Shown here: one piece after another, positions 45,091 through 54,097 of the stretch
Numbering within the stretch: the stretch's first letter is position 1
How the letters are laid out: the number at the start of each line of letters is the position of its first letter
NCBI RefSeq assembly: GCF_014698505.1
Contig: NZ_JACJTD010000016.1
Coordinates: forward strand, 1-64,000
DNA: 64,000 bases
Source: Nostoc foliaceum FACHB-393
GTDB lineage: Bacteria; Cyanobacteriota; Cyanobacteriia; Cyanobacteriales; Nostocaceae
Direction: 5' to 3'
Notes under the pieces: model-generated
What the model was told of the DNA's origin: nothing
Databases searched by the model: none
Seen by the model: only the letters and a program-made list of their open reading frames with translations
Made by a program: the position numbers and the translations under genes

Positions 45091-48000
45091 GGTTACTGTC
45101 TTCCTTTCTGCCGCGAATAACCCAGTTGAGCAATTTAATTACTCGGCATTCAAATTCCTCCGGTGTAATCCGACCTTTAGTCAGAAACAAGGTCTGTCCT
45201 AGCTTCAAACGTTCTCGTTCGCAGTCGTCTAGGTCTTTGGCAGTATACACAACCAATGGCACTTGACACAAACGATTGTGTTGTCGAAGCCAGTCCACTA
45301 CAGTAAAACCATTACATTCCGGCAGTACTAGGTCAAGCACCAGCAGATCGGGGATAACGCGCTGGCTCATCTGGATGGCTTCCCGTCCTGTCTGAGCGTA
45401 ATAGGTTTCGATGCCATAACGCTCAAACATAGCGAGCAGCACTTGTGCTAAATCTAGATCGTCCTCCACAACTAAAACTCTAGTATGCCGATCCGATCCA
45501 TTCAAAGCCCGCTCTAAGGCTTTGAATAGCTGCTGCTGTTCTGGAGGCTTAACAATCCAGTCACTTATTCCTGGATGCGGCACTTCTCTAGCATCCGGCA
45601 ATAAACCGCTAAGGATAATTATCGGAATTTTTTGAGTGCTCGGTTGCTGTTTGAGAATTGCTAAAGTTTCCCACCCATGCATACCAGGCATCATGAGGTT
45701 AAGGAGAATTGCATCAGGCAGCTGCACGGCTGCCTGCTCTATCGCTGCCTGACCCGAAGCTACTGCTACTGACCGATAGCCCTGCTTTTCTAGCATAGCT
45801 TGCATGACATCTCGAATTGAGGGATCGTCATCGCACACTAGCACTAAGGGATTGTTAGAATCGGCAATCGCTACTGTTGATTCCAATGGCAGTACTGGCA
45901 GCGTAAAGTAGAAAGTACTACCCTCCCCAAGGGTGCTTTCAGCCCAAATTTCCCCACCCTGATGCTGTAAGATGCTACGGCAAATAGCTAACCCTAGCCC
46001 AGTCCCGCCTTTTTTTCGCGAATCCGAAGCATCGACCTGCTGAAAGCGTCCAAAAATTGTTTCCAACTTATCAGCTGGGATACCCCTGCCCTGATCTTTT
46101 ACTTGGAACAAGAGTTCAAGTGAGGAGTTTTGCTTTGCCTGCTCACTCCTGAAAAGTTCAGCAGTCAGCCAAACAGTAGAACCTTGGGGGGAGAACTTAA
46201 TTGCGTTACTGAGCAAATTCGTTAAAACCTGAATTATCCGGTCTGGGTCAGCCCATAATCGAGTTGATACAGGAGAAACGGATAAAGTAACTCCTGCCTT
46301 TTCAGCCATATCCCGCATGGTATCTGCTGACTGGAACATCAAGTTGGCCGCATCGCAGGCTTGCCGCGTCATGGTGACTTTGCCTGACTCAATGCGTTCG
46401 ATATCAAGAATATCGTTGATCAGACGCACTAACCGATCTGTATTATTTACTGCAATGTCCAACATCCGTTGACCCTTTTCAGGTTGGGTGCGTAGTACGC
46501 CATTCGCTAGTAGACCTAAAGCACCACGAATCGAAGTTAGGGGCGTGCGTAACTCGTGGCTAACTACAGAGACGAATTCATCCTTCAACCGTTCGATTTC
46601 TCGGCGCTCGGTGATGTCACGAGCAATACCGCGATAACCTTGAAAAACACCTTGGTGATCGAATACAGGAGAGCCACTGGTTTCCAGCACAACTAAATGA
46701 CCATCTTTGTGGGTCAGCGTTTTTTCCAGCCGGGTGAAAGGCTGTTGTGTAGAGATAAAGTAACTAACCACTTGAGCAAATCGTTTGGCTTCATTCACCG
46801 TCATTAAGTCAAAAGTACTCTTACCGAGAATCTCTGCGATTTTGTAGCCTAGAATTTCTGACGCTTTTGGACTGACGTAGGTGAAGATACCATTGGCATC
46901 GATTTCCCACACCCAGTCGCTGGTTTGTTCAACGAGATTGCGGAATTTCTCCTCGCTCTGCCGTAGCGCTTCCTCCACCTGCTTCCGTTCAGTAATGTCT
47001 TGGAAAAAAACTGATAGCCCTTCTTGATTAGGATAGGCGTGGACTGCAAACCAGGTGTTAAGTGGCGGATAAAATTCTTCAAATTCGACACTAATGTGCT
47101 TCGATACCGCTTTGTGATATTCTCTATAGAATTTGGAAGCTACTGCTTCTGGCAACTCATTCCACAAATTTTTACCTAGTAATTCAGCACGCGATCGCTG
47201 CAACAGATGTTCTGCTTGCTGATTCAGGTAGGTAAAACGCCACTGGTTGTCTACAGCATAAAAGGCATCTGTGATACTTTCCAGAATTTTTGCGACTTGG
47301 TTGCGAGCTGTCTCTGCTTCGGCACGTGCTGCCTGTTCATAGGCATACAGCTGCTTGCGTTCTTCCTCTACACGCTTGAAATCGTCAATATCTGTATTCG
47401 TCCCGAACCAATTAACGATCGCATCTTCGCGATCGCGCAGAGGTAAAGCGCGCCCTAAGTGCCAACGATAAGTTCCATCAGCTGACTGCTGCAAGCGAAA
47501 TTCAATTTCGTAAGGCTTGCCCGTTGCCAAGGAATGCTGCCAACGTTCGAGACACTGTGGTAAATCCTCCGGATGGATCTTTTCCTGCCATCCCCAACCT
47601 AAAATTTGCTCGTAGGTACAGGCGAAGTAGTCAAGGACGCGCTGGTTAACATAGCTGAGTTTGCCATCTGACTGGGCAATCCACACTTGCTGAGGAATCG
47701 ATTCGGCTAAAAAGCGGAAGCGCTCTTCGCTTTTTTGTAACGCTACTTCTGCTTGCTTGCGCTCGGTAATGTCCATCGTTACCCCAGTCATACGCACTGC
47801 TTTGCCAGTCTTGTCGTAATAGACTTGACCCTTGCTCGCCACCCAGTGAATTGATCTGTCGGGCCAGATAACCCGGAATTCAATTTCGTAGTCCGCCCCT
47901 GCAAGCAGTGCTTGTGTCACTGCTTGATGGATCGATTGGCGATCGTCGGGATGAACGCTAGCGAGGAAGCTTTCATAACTGCCAGCAAAAGAGCCTGGGG

Positions 48001-48838
48001 TAAGACCGAAGTGTGCTTCTGTGGCAACAGAGTGAGACACTTTGTTGGTCAGAATGTCCCAGTCCCAGCTACCCATGCACGCAGCCTCCAAGGCTAAACT
48101 TAGGCGTTCCTCGCTTTGACGCAGTGCTGCTTCATGCCGTTGGCGCTCGGCGATCGCTGCTCGCTGTTCTGCCCAACTCTGGCGTTCTTGCTTGACTCTC
48201 TCCCGGTAGTGGTGGAAAAAGTCAGCCAACTCTGGCTCGTCCCCTAGCAAAAACCTAAAATGCTCAATAGCTCGCTTGTCTGCTGCATAAGCGACTTCAG
48301 GGTGAGCTTCCATCCAAGCATGACATGTCTTTACATAAGCAATGAAGGATACTAAGTGCTGGTAATTGACTGTACCCAGTAGGTGGCGCAACTGGGTGCG
48401 ATAGTAATCAGCTAGCCCTCCTTCCAAGGAGATAAAGACTGCACAGATGAGCAGGCTTTCTTCAATGGTTGAATTCCAATTAGACAAAACTGCCAGATGC
48501 TCAGAATGAGCAGCGAGTATCTCCAAATGAGCATTCATATCCGTTTGGGCTGGGGGAGGTGCTTCAAGCAGGTTTAACACTTCCTTTGCCCTCACCCCTA
48601 ACGGACGTAGGGAACAGCTATGACAAATCATGCAGTAGGGAATGGCACAATAGCGCGAGAGGTACGCAGCCAGCTTTTCTTTAAATAGCGGCGACAGCGG
48701 ATTGTTGACATAGGCAGAAAGTGTCTGTTGCCATAGGTTTTCTAATACATGCGGGTTCTGTTCTGCTGGGCTGAAGAAGGGTGGGACAAAACCGAATTTC
48801 TCCTCGATTTCTGCCTTAATTTGCTCGCTAGTTCGCAT
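45062..48838 (-). CDS. Hybrid histidine kinase with AhpD-like N-terminal domain, PAS domains and two receivers
   Basis: A 1258-residue cytoplasmic kinase. Residues 1-200 resemble an AhpD/carboxymuconolactone decarboxylase-like helical domain, with Cys64, Cys69, Cys72 and Cys75 around a C-M-I-C-H motif like the AhpD redox centre. Four PAS/PAC units follow (about 240-765; DITERKQ linkers). HisKA has the phosphorylated His761 in VVSHELRTPL, then HATPase with GRGIPADK and GTGLGLAI. Receiver 1 has Asn1047 (LLNLMMPG) in place of the Asp; receiver 2 (LLVLDLVLPE) is intact. A CheY gene overlaps the 3' end. Confidence 0.93.
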   Translation of the reverse strand: MRTSEQIKAEIEEKFGFVPPFFSPAEQNPHVLENLWQQTLSAYVNNPLSPLFKEKLAAYLSRYCAIPYCMICHSCSLRPLGVRAKEVLNLLEAPPPAQTDMNAHLEILAAHSEHLAVLSNWNSTIEESLLICAVFISLEGGLADYYRTQLRHLLGTVNYQHLVSFIAYVKTCHAWMEAHPEVAYAADKRAIEHFRFLLGDEPELADFFHHYRERVKQERQSWAEQRAAIAERQRHEAALRQSEERLSLALEAACMGSWDWDILTNKVSHSVATEAHFGLTPGSFAGSYESFLASVHPDDRQSIHQAVTQALLAGADYEIEFRVIWPDRSIHWVASKGQVYYDKTGKAVRMTGVTMDITERKQAEVALQKSEERFRFLAESIPQQVWIAQSDGKLSYVNQRVLDYFACTYEQILGWGWQEKIHPEDLPQCLERWQHSLATGKPYEIEFRLQQSADGTYRWHLGRALPLRDREDAIVNWFGTNTDIDDFKRVEEERKQLYAYEQAARAEAETARNQVAKILESITDAFYAVDNQWRFTYLNQQAEHLLQRSRAELLGKNLWNELPEAVASKFYREYHKAVSKHISVEFEEFYPPLNTWFAVHAYPNQEGLSVFFQDITERKQVEEALRQSEEKFRNLVEQTSDWVWEIDANGIFTYVSPKASEILGYKIAEILGKSTFDLMTVNEAKRFAQVVSYFISTQQPFTRLEKTLTHKDGHLVVLETSGSPVFDHQGVFQGYRGIARDITERREIERLKDEFVSVVSHELRTPLTSIRGALGLLANGVLRTQPEKGQRMLDIAVNNTDRLVRLINDILDIERIESGKVTMTRQACDAANLMFQSADTMRDMAEKAGVTLSVSPVSTRLWADPDRIIQVLTNLLSNAIKFSPQGSTVWLTAELFRSEQAKQNSSLELLFQVKDQGRGIPADKLETIFGRFQQVDASDSRKKGGTGLGLAICRSILQHQGGEIWAESTLGEGSTFYFTLPVLPLESTVAIADSNNPLVLVCDDDPSIRDVMQAMLEKQGYRSVAVASGQAAIEQAAVQLPDAILLNLMMPGMHGWETLAILKQQPSTQKIPIIILSGLLPDAREVPHPGISDWIVKPPEQQQLFKALERALNGSDRHTRVLVVEDDLDLAQVLLAMFERYGIETYYAQTGREAIQMSQRVIPDLLVLDLVLPECNGFTVVDWLRQHNRLCQVPLVVYTAKDLDDCERERLKLGQTLFLTKGRITPEEFECRVIKLLNWVIRGRKEDSNHDSQTDFDR

Positions 48839-48901
48839 AAATTTATACCTCCCTTCCCTAAACCTTGCGATTGCCCCATCAGCGCTTTTGCTACTATTCA
48901 G

Positions 48902-51220
48902 TTAAGCGTTGGGGCTATTCCCGCGATCGCTTCCAACTGCTTGAGCTTGACGCAACGCCGCTTTATATAGCGCTGCCAGGTTAATACCGTCTTGGGGATA
49001 TTGGATCGCAGCAGCACTCAAGGTTACTTGAAACTGAGTGCCGTCAAAAGCTGTAAACTTCTGCTGGTGTAGAGTTTTTAGGACTTCAGCTAGCTGCTTA
49101 ACTCCATCAGAGCGAGTTATACCATACATCCCCACAATAAACTCTGCTCCTCCCCAGCGACCTACAACGTCATCACTTTGAAAGTGTCGTCGCAGCAGTT
49201 CTCCCAGGCGAGTTAACACTGCATCACCACTGGCATGACCATACCACTCGTTGACCTGCTTGAAGTTATCTAAGTTTAAAACAGCAAAGCAAAGTGGCTG
49301 TTGGTGGCGATCGCATAGGTCAAGCAACTGAGTTAGTTCTTGGTTTGACTTGCGGTAATTAGCAACTCCAGTTAAGGCATCGGTTTCCACCAAATTTCGC
49401 AGCAAGCGCGATCGCTCTAAGCGATTGAGGATGCGGGTAACCAGTTCCGGCCCTACAATCGGCTTACTCACATAATCATCGCCACCTGCTGCAAACACCT
49501 GCTGCATTGTATCTGCATCTGTATGGGCGGTGAGAAATAGGATCGGCAAACCACTCCAACGCATATCAGCACGGACGGACTGGCACAACTCGATTCCACT
49601 TATCTGGGGCATTTCTACATCCAAAATTAGCAAATCTGGTGCTACAGTTTCCAGGTTATTCCAAAACTGCAAGGGGCAATCGAGAGTAAAGAGCTTGAAT
49701 CCCCAAGGCTCTAGTAAGCTGTGGAGTGCGGTCAGCACTTGGGAATCATCGTCCACCACCATGATAGTTGCACTCTTGCGATCGCGCTGCAACAAAGCCG
49801 TAACTGCTTCTAGCACCTGAGATGGAGCCACAGGCTTAGGTAAAAATCCGCGTCCGCCTAAACGCGCTACTTTTACTCGGTCGATTGCACGATCGCGATC
49901 TACAAGCACCAGCACTGGGACTGGAGGTGTGCAGGCATTCAATTCTGCCAGCAGCGTTAGATTTTCCTGTGGGGTATTAGCACAGAGATCAAGCAGTACT
50001 ATATCAGGGCGATCGCTAGATATTCGCTCTCTGGCTAGAGTTGGAGTTGTAGCTATTTCTGCTCGCATTCCCCAAGTAGCAGCCTCGACGACCAACGCCT
50101 TAGCCAAGGACTTATCCCGCTCGACGAGCAATAGCCAAGGTCGTTTGTCTGGTGACGATACCTGAAGTGTCTGTCCTGCGGTTGTTTGTTGCAACTCCTG
50201 ACGCAATGCCACAATTAATTCAGATAAATGCAGCGTTTGGTTTCGATCTACCAACTCTCCAGATTGAAAAAAATGTTCTATTTCTTGAGCTAGCCGTGAA
50301 CCTTGGACAAAGCCATACATCCCTAGCGAACCTGCTAGCTTGTGAGCTTCCCGTTCTGCGGCAAATTGCAATTCATCGTTGAGCTGATTTTGTCGTAGCG
50401 CTGTCGTTGCTTGTTCGATTGTGGCTATGCGATGACTCAACTTTTCTTTGGTTCGCTCCCAGACTTTAGCAATCTCTAGCAAAGTTTGCTGCTTTTGAGC
50501 AGCCGAGAGGCGATTAGGCGCTACTTGCCCTTTGCGTGCCTGTTCTTGTAATGGTTTCAGGTGATAACCAATGCCATATACTGTCTCGATTGGATCTTCG
50601 GGAACTCCTGCTGCCTTCAGTTTTTGCCGTAACCCCTTCAGATGGGATCTAACTGTTTCCTCTCCTGGCAGTTCTTCAAACGACCAAATACGATCTAATA
50701 TTGCACTACAGCTAAATATGCGCTGGCGATTGCGGAGGAAAAGTTCTAGTAGACTATACTCTTTTGGTGTCAAACGTAACGGTTGCTGGTCATATGTGAC
50801 TGCAAAATTACTGGGGTCAAGACGCAGGTTTCCCCACTCTAGTAAGGGAGAAGAGGTCAAATTTCCCCGCCGCAGTAAAGCCCGGATTCGCGCTAGTATC
50901 TCTTGCAGATCGAACGGCTTGACCACATAGTCATCTGCTCCAGCATCCAACCCCATGACTTTTTTGGTACTGCTGTCTTGGGAAGTCAGCAGAATAATTG
51001 GCGATCGCAGCCCTTGCGATCGCCACCGCCGGCAAAGGCTAATGCCGTCTAGCTTAGGAAGCATTACGTCTAGCAAAATTAAGTCGTAAGCAAATGCCTC
51101 TACTAGCTCGCAACCTGCTTGACCATCCGTAGCAACATCTATAGCATAATGCTGGTCAGTGAGAGCTTTTACCAGAGCTTCAGAAATTAGCTCATCATCT
51201 TCGACCAGTAAGATCCGCAT
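48902..51220 (-). CDS. Six-domain response regulator: REC-wHTH-HPt-REC-REC-GGDEF (degenerate)
   Basis: A 772-residue protein. Domains: REC1 (ILLVEDDELISEALVKAL, Asp in LILLDVMLPK); OmpR winged helix (LRLTPKEYSLLELFLRNRQR, ETVRSHLKGLRQKL, GIGYHLKPL); HPt (EAHKLAGSLGMYGF, His intact); REC2 (VLLDLCANTP); REC3 (LLILDVEMPQ, VSKPI); GGDEF-like (TDALTGVANYRKSNQELTQL). The cyclase motif is RWGGAEF, with Ala for the catalytic Asp/Glu, and no RxxD precedes it, so cyclase activity is doubtful. The gene is 63 bases upstream of the hybrid kinase on the same strand. Confidence 0.92.
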   Translation of the reverse strand: MRILLVEDDELISEALVKALTDQHYAIDVATDGQAGCELVEAFAYDLILLDVMLPKLDGISLCRRWRSQGLRSPIILLTSQDSSTKKVMGLDAGADDYVVKPFDLQEILARIRALLRRGNLTSSPLLEWGNLRLDPSNFAVTYDQQPLRLTPKEYSLLELFLRNRQRIFSCSAILDRIWSFEELPGEETVRSHLKGLRQKLKAAGVPEDPIETVYGIGYHLKPLQEQARKGQVAPNRLSAAQKQQTLLEIAKVWERTKEKLSHRIATIEQATTALRQNQLNDELQFAAEREAHKLAGSLGMYGFVQGSRLAQEIEHFFQSGELVDRNQTLHLSELIVALRQELQQTTAGQTLQVSSPDKRPWLLLVERDKSLAKALVVEAATWGMRAEIATTPTLARERISSDRPDIVLLDLCANTPQENLTLLAELNACTPPVPVLVLVDRDRAIDRVKVARLGGRGFLPKPVAPSQVLEAVTALLQRDRKSATIMVVDDDSQVLTALHSLLEPWGFKLFTLDCPLQFWNNLETVAPDLLILDVEMPQISGIELCQSVRADMRWSGLPILFLTAHTDADTMQQVFAAGGDDYVSKPIVGPELVTRILNRLERSRLLRNLVETDALTGVANYRKSNQELTQLLDLCDRHQQPLCFAVLNLDNFKQVNEWYGHASGDAVLTRLGELLRRHFQSDDVVGRWGGAEFIVGMYGITRSDGVKQLAEVLKTLHQQKFTAFDGTQFQVTLSAAAIQYPQDGINLAALYKAALRQAQAVGSDRGNSPNA

Positions 51221-51453
51221 AATGAATTATTACCGCAGATTACCGACAATTAAAAGATAACTTAACAGGCACTGTTAGGATAATCTCCTTCGCCAATCCT
51301 ATCCTGGATCAAGTAATAGTTTGACCTTGATTTGCAAATATAAACATTTACAGTTCTCTTGGAATTGCAGGAATGAAGGGTGCGATCGCCCATTTACAAG
51401 ATGAGGGCGAACAAAGCGTAGGCTAGCCCGTCGCAGGCATTGCCGTTCATGCC

Positions 51454-51635
51454 GATTGATTTTCATCATCAGACTGTATACCCTATAACCCACAACGTAC
51501 ACTCAATCTAAGCCCCAGCGATAGCCGTTTCTACATCAATTGATACAAGTTTATTTAATTTTGAGGATTAATCAGAGATTAATGAGATATTAAATTGAAA
51601 AACGATTCTTCAGATAGAAACTTATGACAACCGAG
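51454..51635 (+). pseudogene. Truncated duplicate of the EF-hand gene 5' region
   Basis: The sequence matches 42299-42484 closely through the leader (for example TAGCCGTTTCTAC and AACAAGTTTATTTAATTTTG-type blocks) up to an ATG at 51624 followed by ACAACCGAG (residues MTTE), where an ISAs1-type element interrupts it. The coding part is otherwise lost. Confidence 0.85.
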
Positions 51636-51650
51636 CAGGGTTAGTGCGTC

Positions 51651-51884
51651 TCAAACGCTATTGACAGACAGGGGGATTATGGCAGAGGTACTGAGTTTGA
51701 GAGAGCCGCAGCCAACACAGAAAGCATATAGCGGATCGTTCATAGCTGCTCGTCGTGATTTTTGGCGAATACTGCGACGAAAAGATGATTCTCGCTCTAA
51801 TGCATTCAGGGCAATACGACGTAGTAAAGCAAAGTTTTGTGGGCTGTGCAGAGAACGAATTCGGGACTCATCCTCATTAAACGA
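51651..51884 (-). pseudogene. ISAs1-family transposase, C-terminal fragment
   Basis: The minus strand reads FNEDESRIRSLHSPQNFALL, RRIALNALERESSFRRSIRQ and KSRRAAMNDPLY, the conserved end of ISAs1 transposases, then runs into the terminal repeat. Everything N-terminal of this was lost where the IS5-like fragment begins. Confidence 0.85.
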
Positions 51885-51892
51885 ACTTCTGA

Positions 51893-52080
51893 GACGTTTG
51901 AGCAGTTGCCCAAGCGGTGGATTGTTGAGCGAACCAATGGAAAAGCTAAATCGATTTCGGCGGTTGAGCAAAGATTATGAGGTGTATTCAGAGGTGAGTG
52001 AAGCGATGATTTATGGTTCTTTGCTTCGTCTCATGGTCAGGCGATTAGCTACTTAAGATTTACTTTACGAATCAGCTCTT
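51893..52080 (+). mobile_element. IS5-family transposase 3' end fragment
   Basis: The plus strand encodes LPKRWIVERT in one frame, then, after a small frame-shifting loss, RFRRLSKDYEVYSEVSEAMI and LRLMVRRLAT to the stop at 52056. It ends with AGATTTACTTTACGAATCAG, which resembles the terminal repeat of the IS5 element at 9082-9990. It is thus a relic of a related element. Confidence 0.8.
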
Positions 52081-52171
52081 ACCCTAGCTCGGATTGTGCC
52101 ACTTTGTTTCCAACCTGATTGCTGATCAGACAAGTCCGCTTGTCAATAGCGTTTGAGACGCGCTAACCCTG

Positions 52172-52275
52172 GCTAGATCCACCCCAATATCTGCATAGCT
52201 AAAGTTCGCCCCAGCAAGGTTTTGACCTTTGAAAGAACAACCCCTAAGATTTTGACTGGAGAAGTCCTGGGGCAT
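52172..52275 (-). pseudogene. Pentapeptide-repeat protein, N-terminal remnant
   Basis: From ATG 52275 the minus strand reads MPQDFSSQNLRGCSFKGQNL followed by AGANFSYADIGVDLA, clear A(D/N)LxX pentapeptide repeats, and is cut by the ISAs1 terminus. The rest of the gene is not in the window. Confidence 0.85.
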
Positions 52276-52350
52276 GGTTGGGCGCTGTATAGAAATTTAT
52301 TTTTGGATACAGATATACCACAATCAATTCCGGATTTTTAACGGTTTAAG

Positions 52351-52611
52351 TTAATTTTCTATTTCCATGCCAGAATTTAATCGAATTCGCAAGCCATAAA
52401 CACCACGATCAGTCTCTTGTGTGAATTCAAAGCGATCGTCATAACAGAGGGTATTTTTCCCAGAACAGGAAATCTTGGTTAGCAGGTTCGCTACAAATTC
52501 CCTGCCATAGCGATCGCTCTCACAAACAAGAGGATTGATATCACGGTATACCGTGAATGAGAAGGTGGACAATTCTCTTGATTTGAGCAGGGATTTAGTC
52601 TGTTTTTATCG
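52351..52611 (-). pseudogene. Possible gene fragment of unknown family
   Basis: A frame of about 85 codons without a good ATG reads LSTFSFTVYRDINPLVCESD, RYGREFVANLLTKISCSGKN and RFEFTQETDRGVYGLRIRLN before the stop at 52351. It looks protein-coding, with balanced composition and Cys pairs, but has only a TTG start at 52572 and a stop codon soon upstream of it. It may be the C-terminal part of a lost gene between the IS remnant and the GH10 gene. Confidence 0.4.
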
Positions 52612-52713
52612 CCAGCTTTGAGTAATTATTTAGCGTTCGCTCCCAACCCAACATCCATTTATAAACTTTGATAACTTTCGAGTTAGATGCTTGTTAAATT
52701 AGCATTTAAACTA

Positions 52714-54000
52714 TTAATTTAGCATAATAAGTACTGAAGAACCGGATTGATTTATTTGAGATTGAAATGAGAATGAACGAGTTTTACTCCAGTTCCATCC
52801 TTTTACCGTTACCTGGTACTGTCCAAAGAAAGCAGGGGTTGAAAATTGACCATTCTGATTGGTGATCCCATTTGATCGAGTCCACCATCGGTGGAAAACT
52901 AGCTCTTGATAAACTTTTGCAGCCAGTTTTGGTTGGAAGTTTTTGTCAAAAATAGCTGCTTGAGGTACCCAATGAGCCTTCTCGCAGAATCCCCACATTA
53001 GAATTCCCTTAACCATTGGGTGGGCAAAAGCGATTTGATAGAGATTAAGCAGAATTTTTGCTTGTTCCTGCTCAGTATTGGCAAGTGTAGAAAATTCTGT
53101 GATCTTAATTGGTAAATTGAATTGTGCTAACGTATCTAGACTGTATTGGATCTGTGCTGGTGTGATATTTTCTCTTAAAATGTGTGCCTGAATCCCAATC
53201 CCTCCAACTGGGACTCCTTGCGTCAGTAATGAACGAATTTGTTGAACATAGTCATCCAATCTTTTACCATTCAGGATGTTGTAATCATTAACATATAGTA
53301 CTGCATCCGGATCGGCAGCATGACATCGCTCGAACATTGTTTTGACAATATCTTCTCCTAAGCGTCGTCTAAAAAAATCACCATGTAGCATCTCATTTAA
53401 AACATCATATTCACGAATTCGCCCTCGATAGCGATCGCAAATTTCTGTTGCTCGCCGTTCAACAGCAAGTCGCAGTTCTTGCTTGGAGAGAGATTTGAGC
53501 CAAGGCTGGTTCCATTGCTCTACTTCCCAAAAAAGTGCGTGTCCTCGTAATTGTAGAGAATGGGCTTCGCTCCAGCTTAAAATTCGATCTGCATCTGCAT
53601 AATTGACGTGTCCCTGTTGTGCTTCAGTTGCATACCACTTAAGAGCGTTTTCATGCACAGTGCCATTGAAAAGTTGCCTAGAAAGATTAAAATATTGACC
53701 TTGGTCATTAAGATTAGCGCCTTGAGCAAACATTTCAGTACTGAGTGCTGTACCAAACTCAAATTCATGGTTAACCTGCTCAAGTTTAACTTCTACACCA
53801 GAGACTGGTTGTTGCTTAGAATTAACAACCTGGATAACAATATTTCCTGTACGAGTTCGATCAATTTGCTCTGACAAGCTGAGTTGATTGGCTTGCATAA
53901 AGGATAAAGGAGTAAGTGTTTCTGTGAAAATTGAACTCTTGTTCACCAAAAGTATGCTTAAGCACAATATTAATATTAAGTATCGTTCAAATTTAAGCAT
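52714..54000 (-). CDS. GH10 family endo-beta-glycanase (xylanase/endoglucanase-like)
   Basis: A 428-residue exported hydrolase. The N-terminal hydrophobic stretch (LILILCLSILLVN) is a signal or anchor. A small beta domain (GNIVIQVVNSKQQPVSGVEV) precedes the GH10 barrel with LRGHALFWEVEQWNQPW, acid/base Glu203 in YDVLNEMLHGDFF and nucleophile Glu302 in IKITEFST. GH10 enzymes cleave beta-1,4-xylan and sometimes glucan. It lies 97 bases downstream of a cellulose synthase gene on the same strand, so trimming or releasing a nascent polysaccharide is a reasonable role. Confidence 0.92.
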   Translation of the reverse strand: MLKFERYLILILCLSILLVNKSSIFTETLTPLSFMQANQLSLSEQIDRTRTGNIVIQVVNSKQQPVSGVEVKLEQVNHEFEFGTALSTEMFAQGANLNDQGQYFNLSRQLFNGTVHENALKWYATEAQQGHVNYADADRILSWSEAHSLQLRGHALFWEVEQWNQPWLKSLSKQELRLAVERRATEICDRYRGRIREYDVLNEMLHGDFFRRRLGEDIVKTMFERCHAADPDAVLYVNDYNILNGKRLDDYVQQIRSLLTQGVPVGGIGIQAHILRENITPAQIQYSLDTLAQFNLPIKITEFSTLANTEQEQAKILLNLYQIAFAHPMVKGILMWGFCEKAHWVPQAAIFDKNFQPKLAAKVYQELVFHRWWTRSNGITNQNGQFSTPAFFGQYQVTVKGWNWSKTRSFSFQSQINQSGSSVLIMLN

Positions 54001-54097
54001 TGCTAAACAGTTATTTTATTCAACTAGCCCTAGTCAACTAAATATAATTACTTAAACAGGACATGAAAAAACTGCAAAAGTATAGACTAATGATTGT

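Larger units (their letters stand above)
51636..52171 (-). mobile_element. ISAs1-family remnant with 31-bp inverted repeats, containing an IS5-like fragment
   Basis: The termini CAGGGTTAGTGCGTCTCAAA... (51636-51666) and its complement (52141-52171) match over 31 bases with one mismatch; CAGGG ends are typical of ISAs1. Inside are a transposase tail on the minus strand and an IS5-like tail on the plus strand. At 536 bp it is far shorter than a full ISAs1 element and non-autonomous. The 10 bases flanking each end do not match, so there is no target duplication. Confidence 0.85.
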
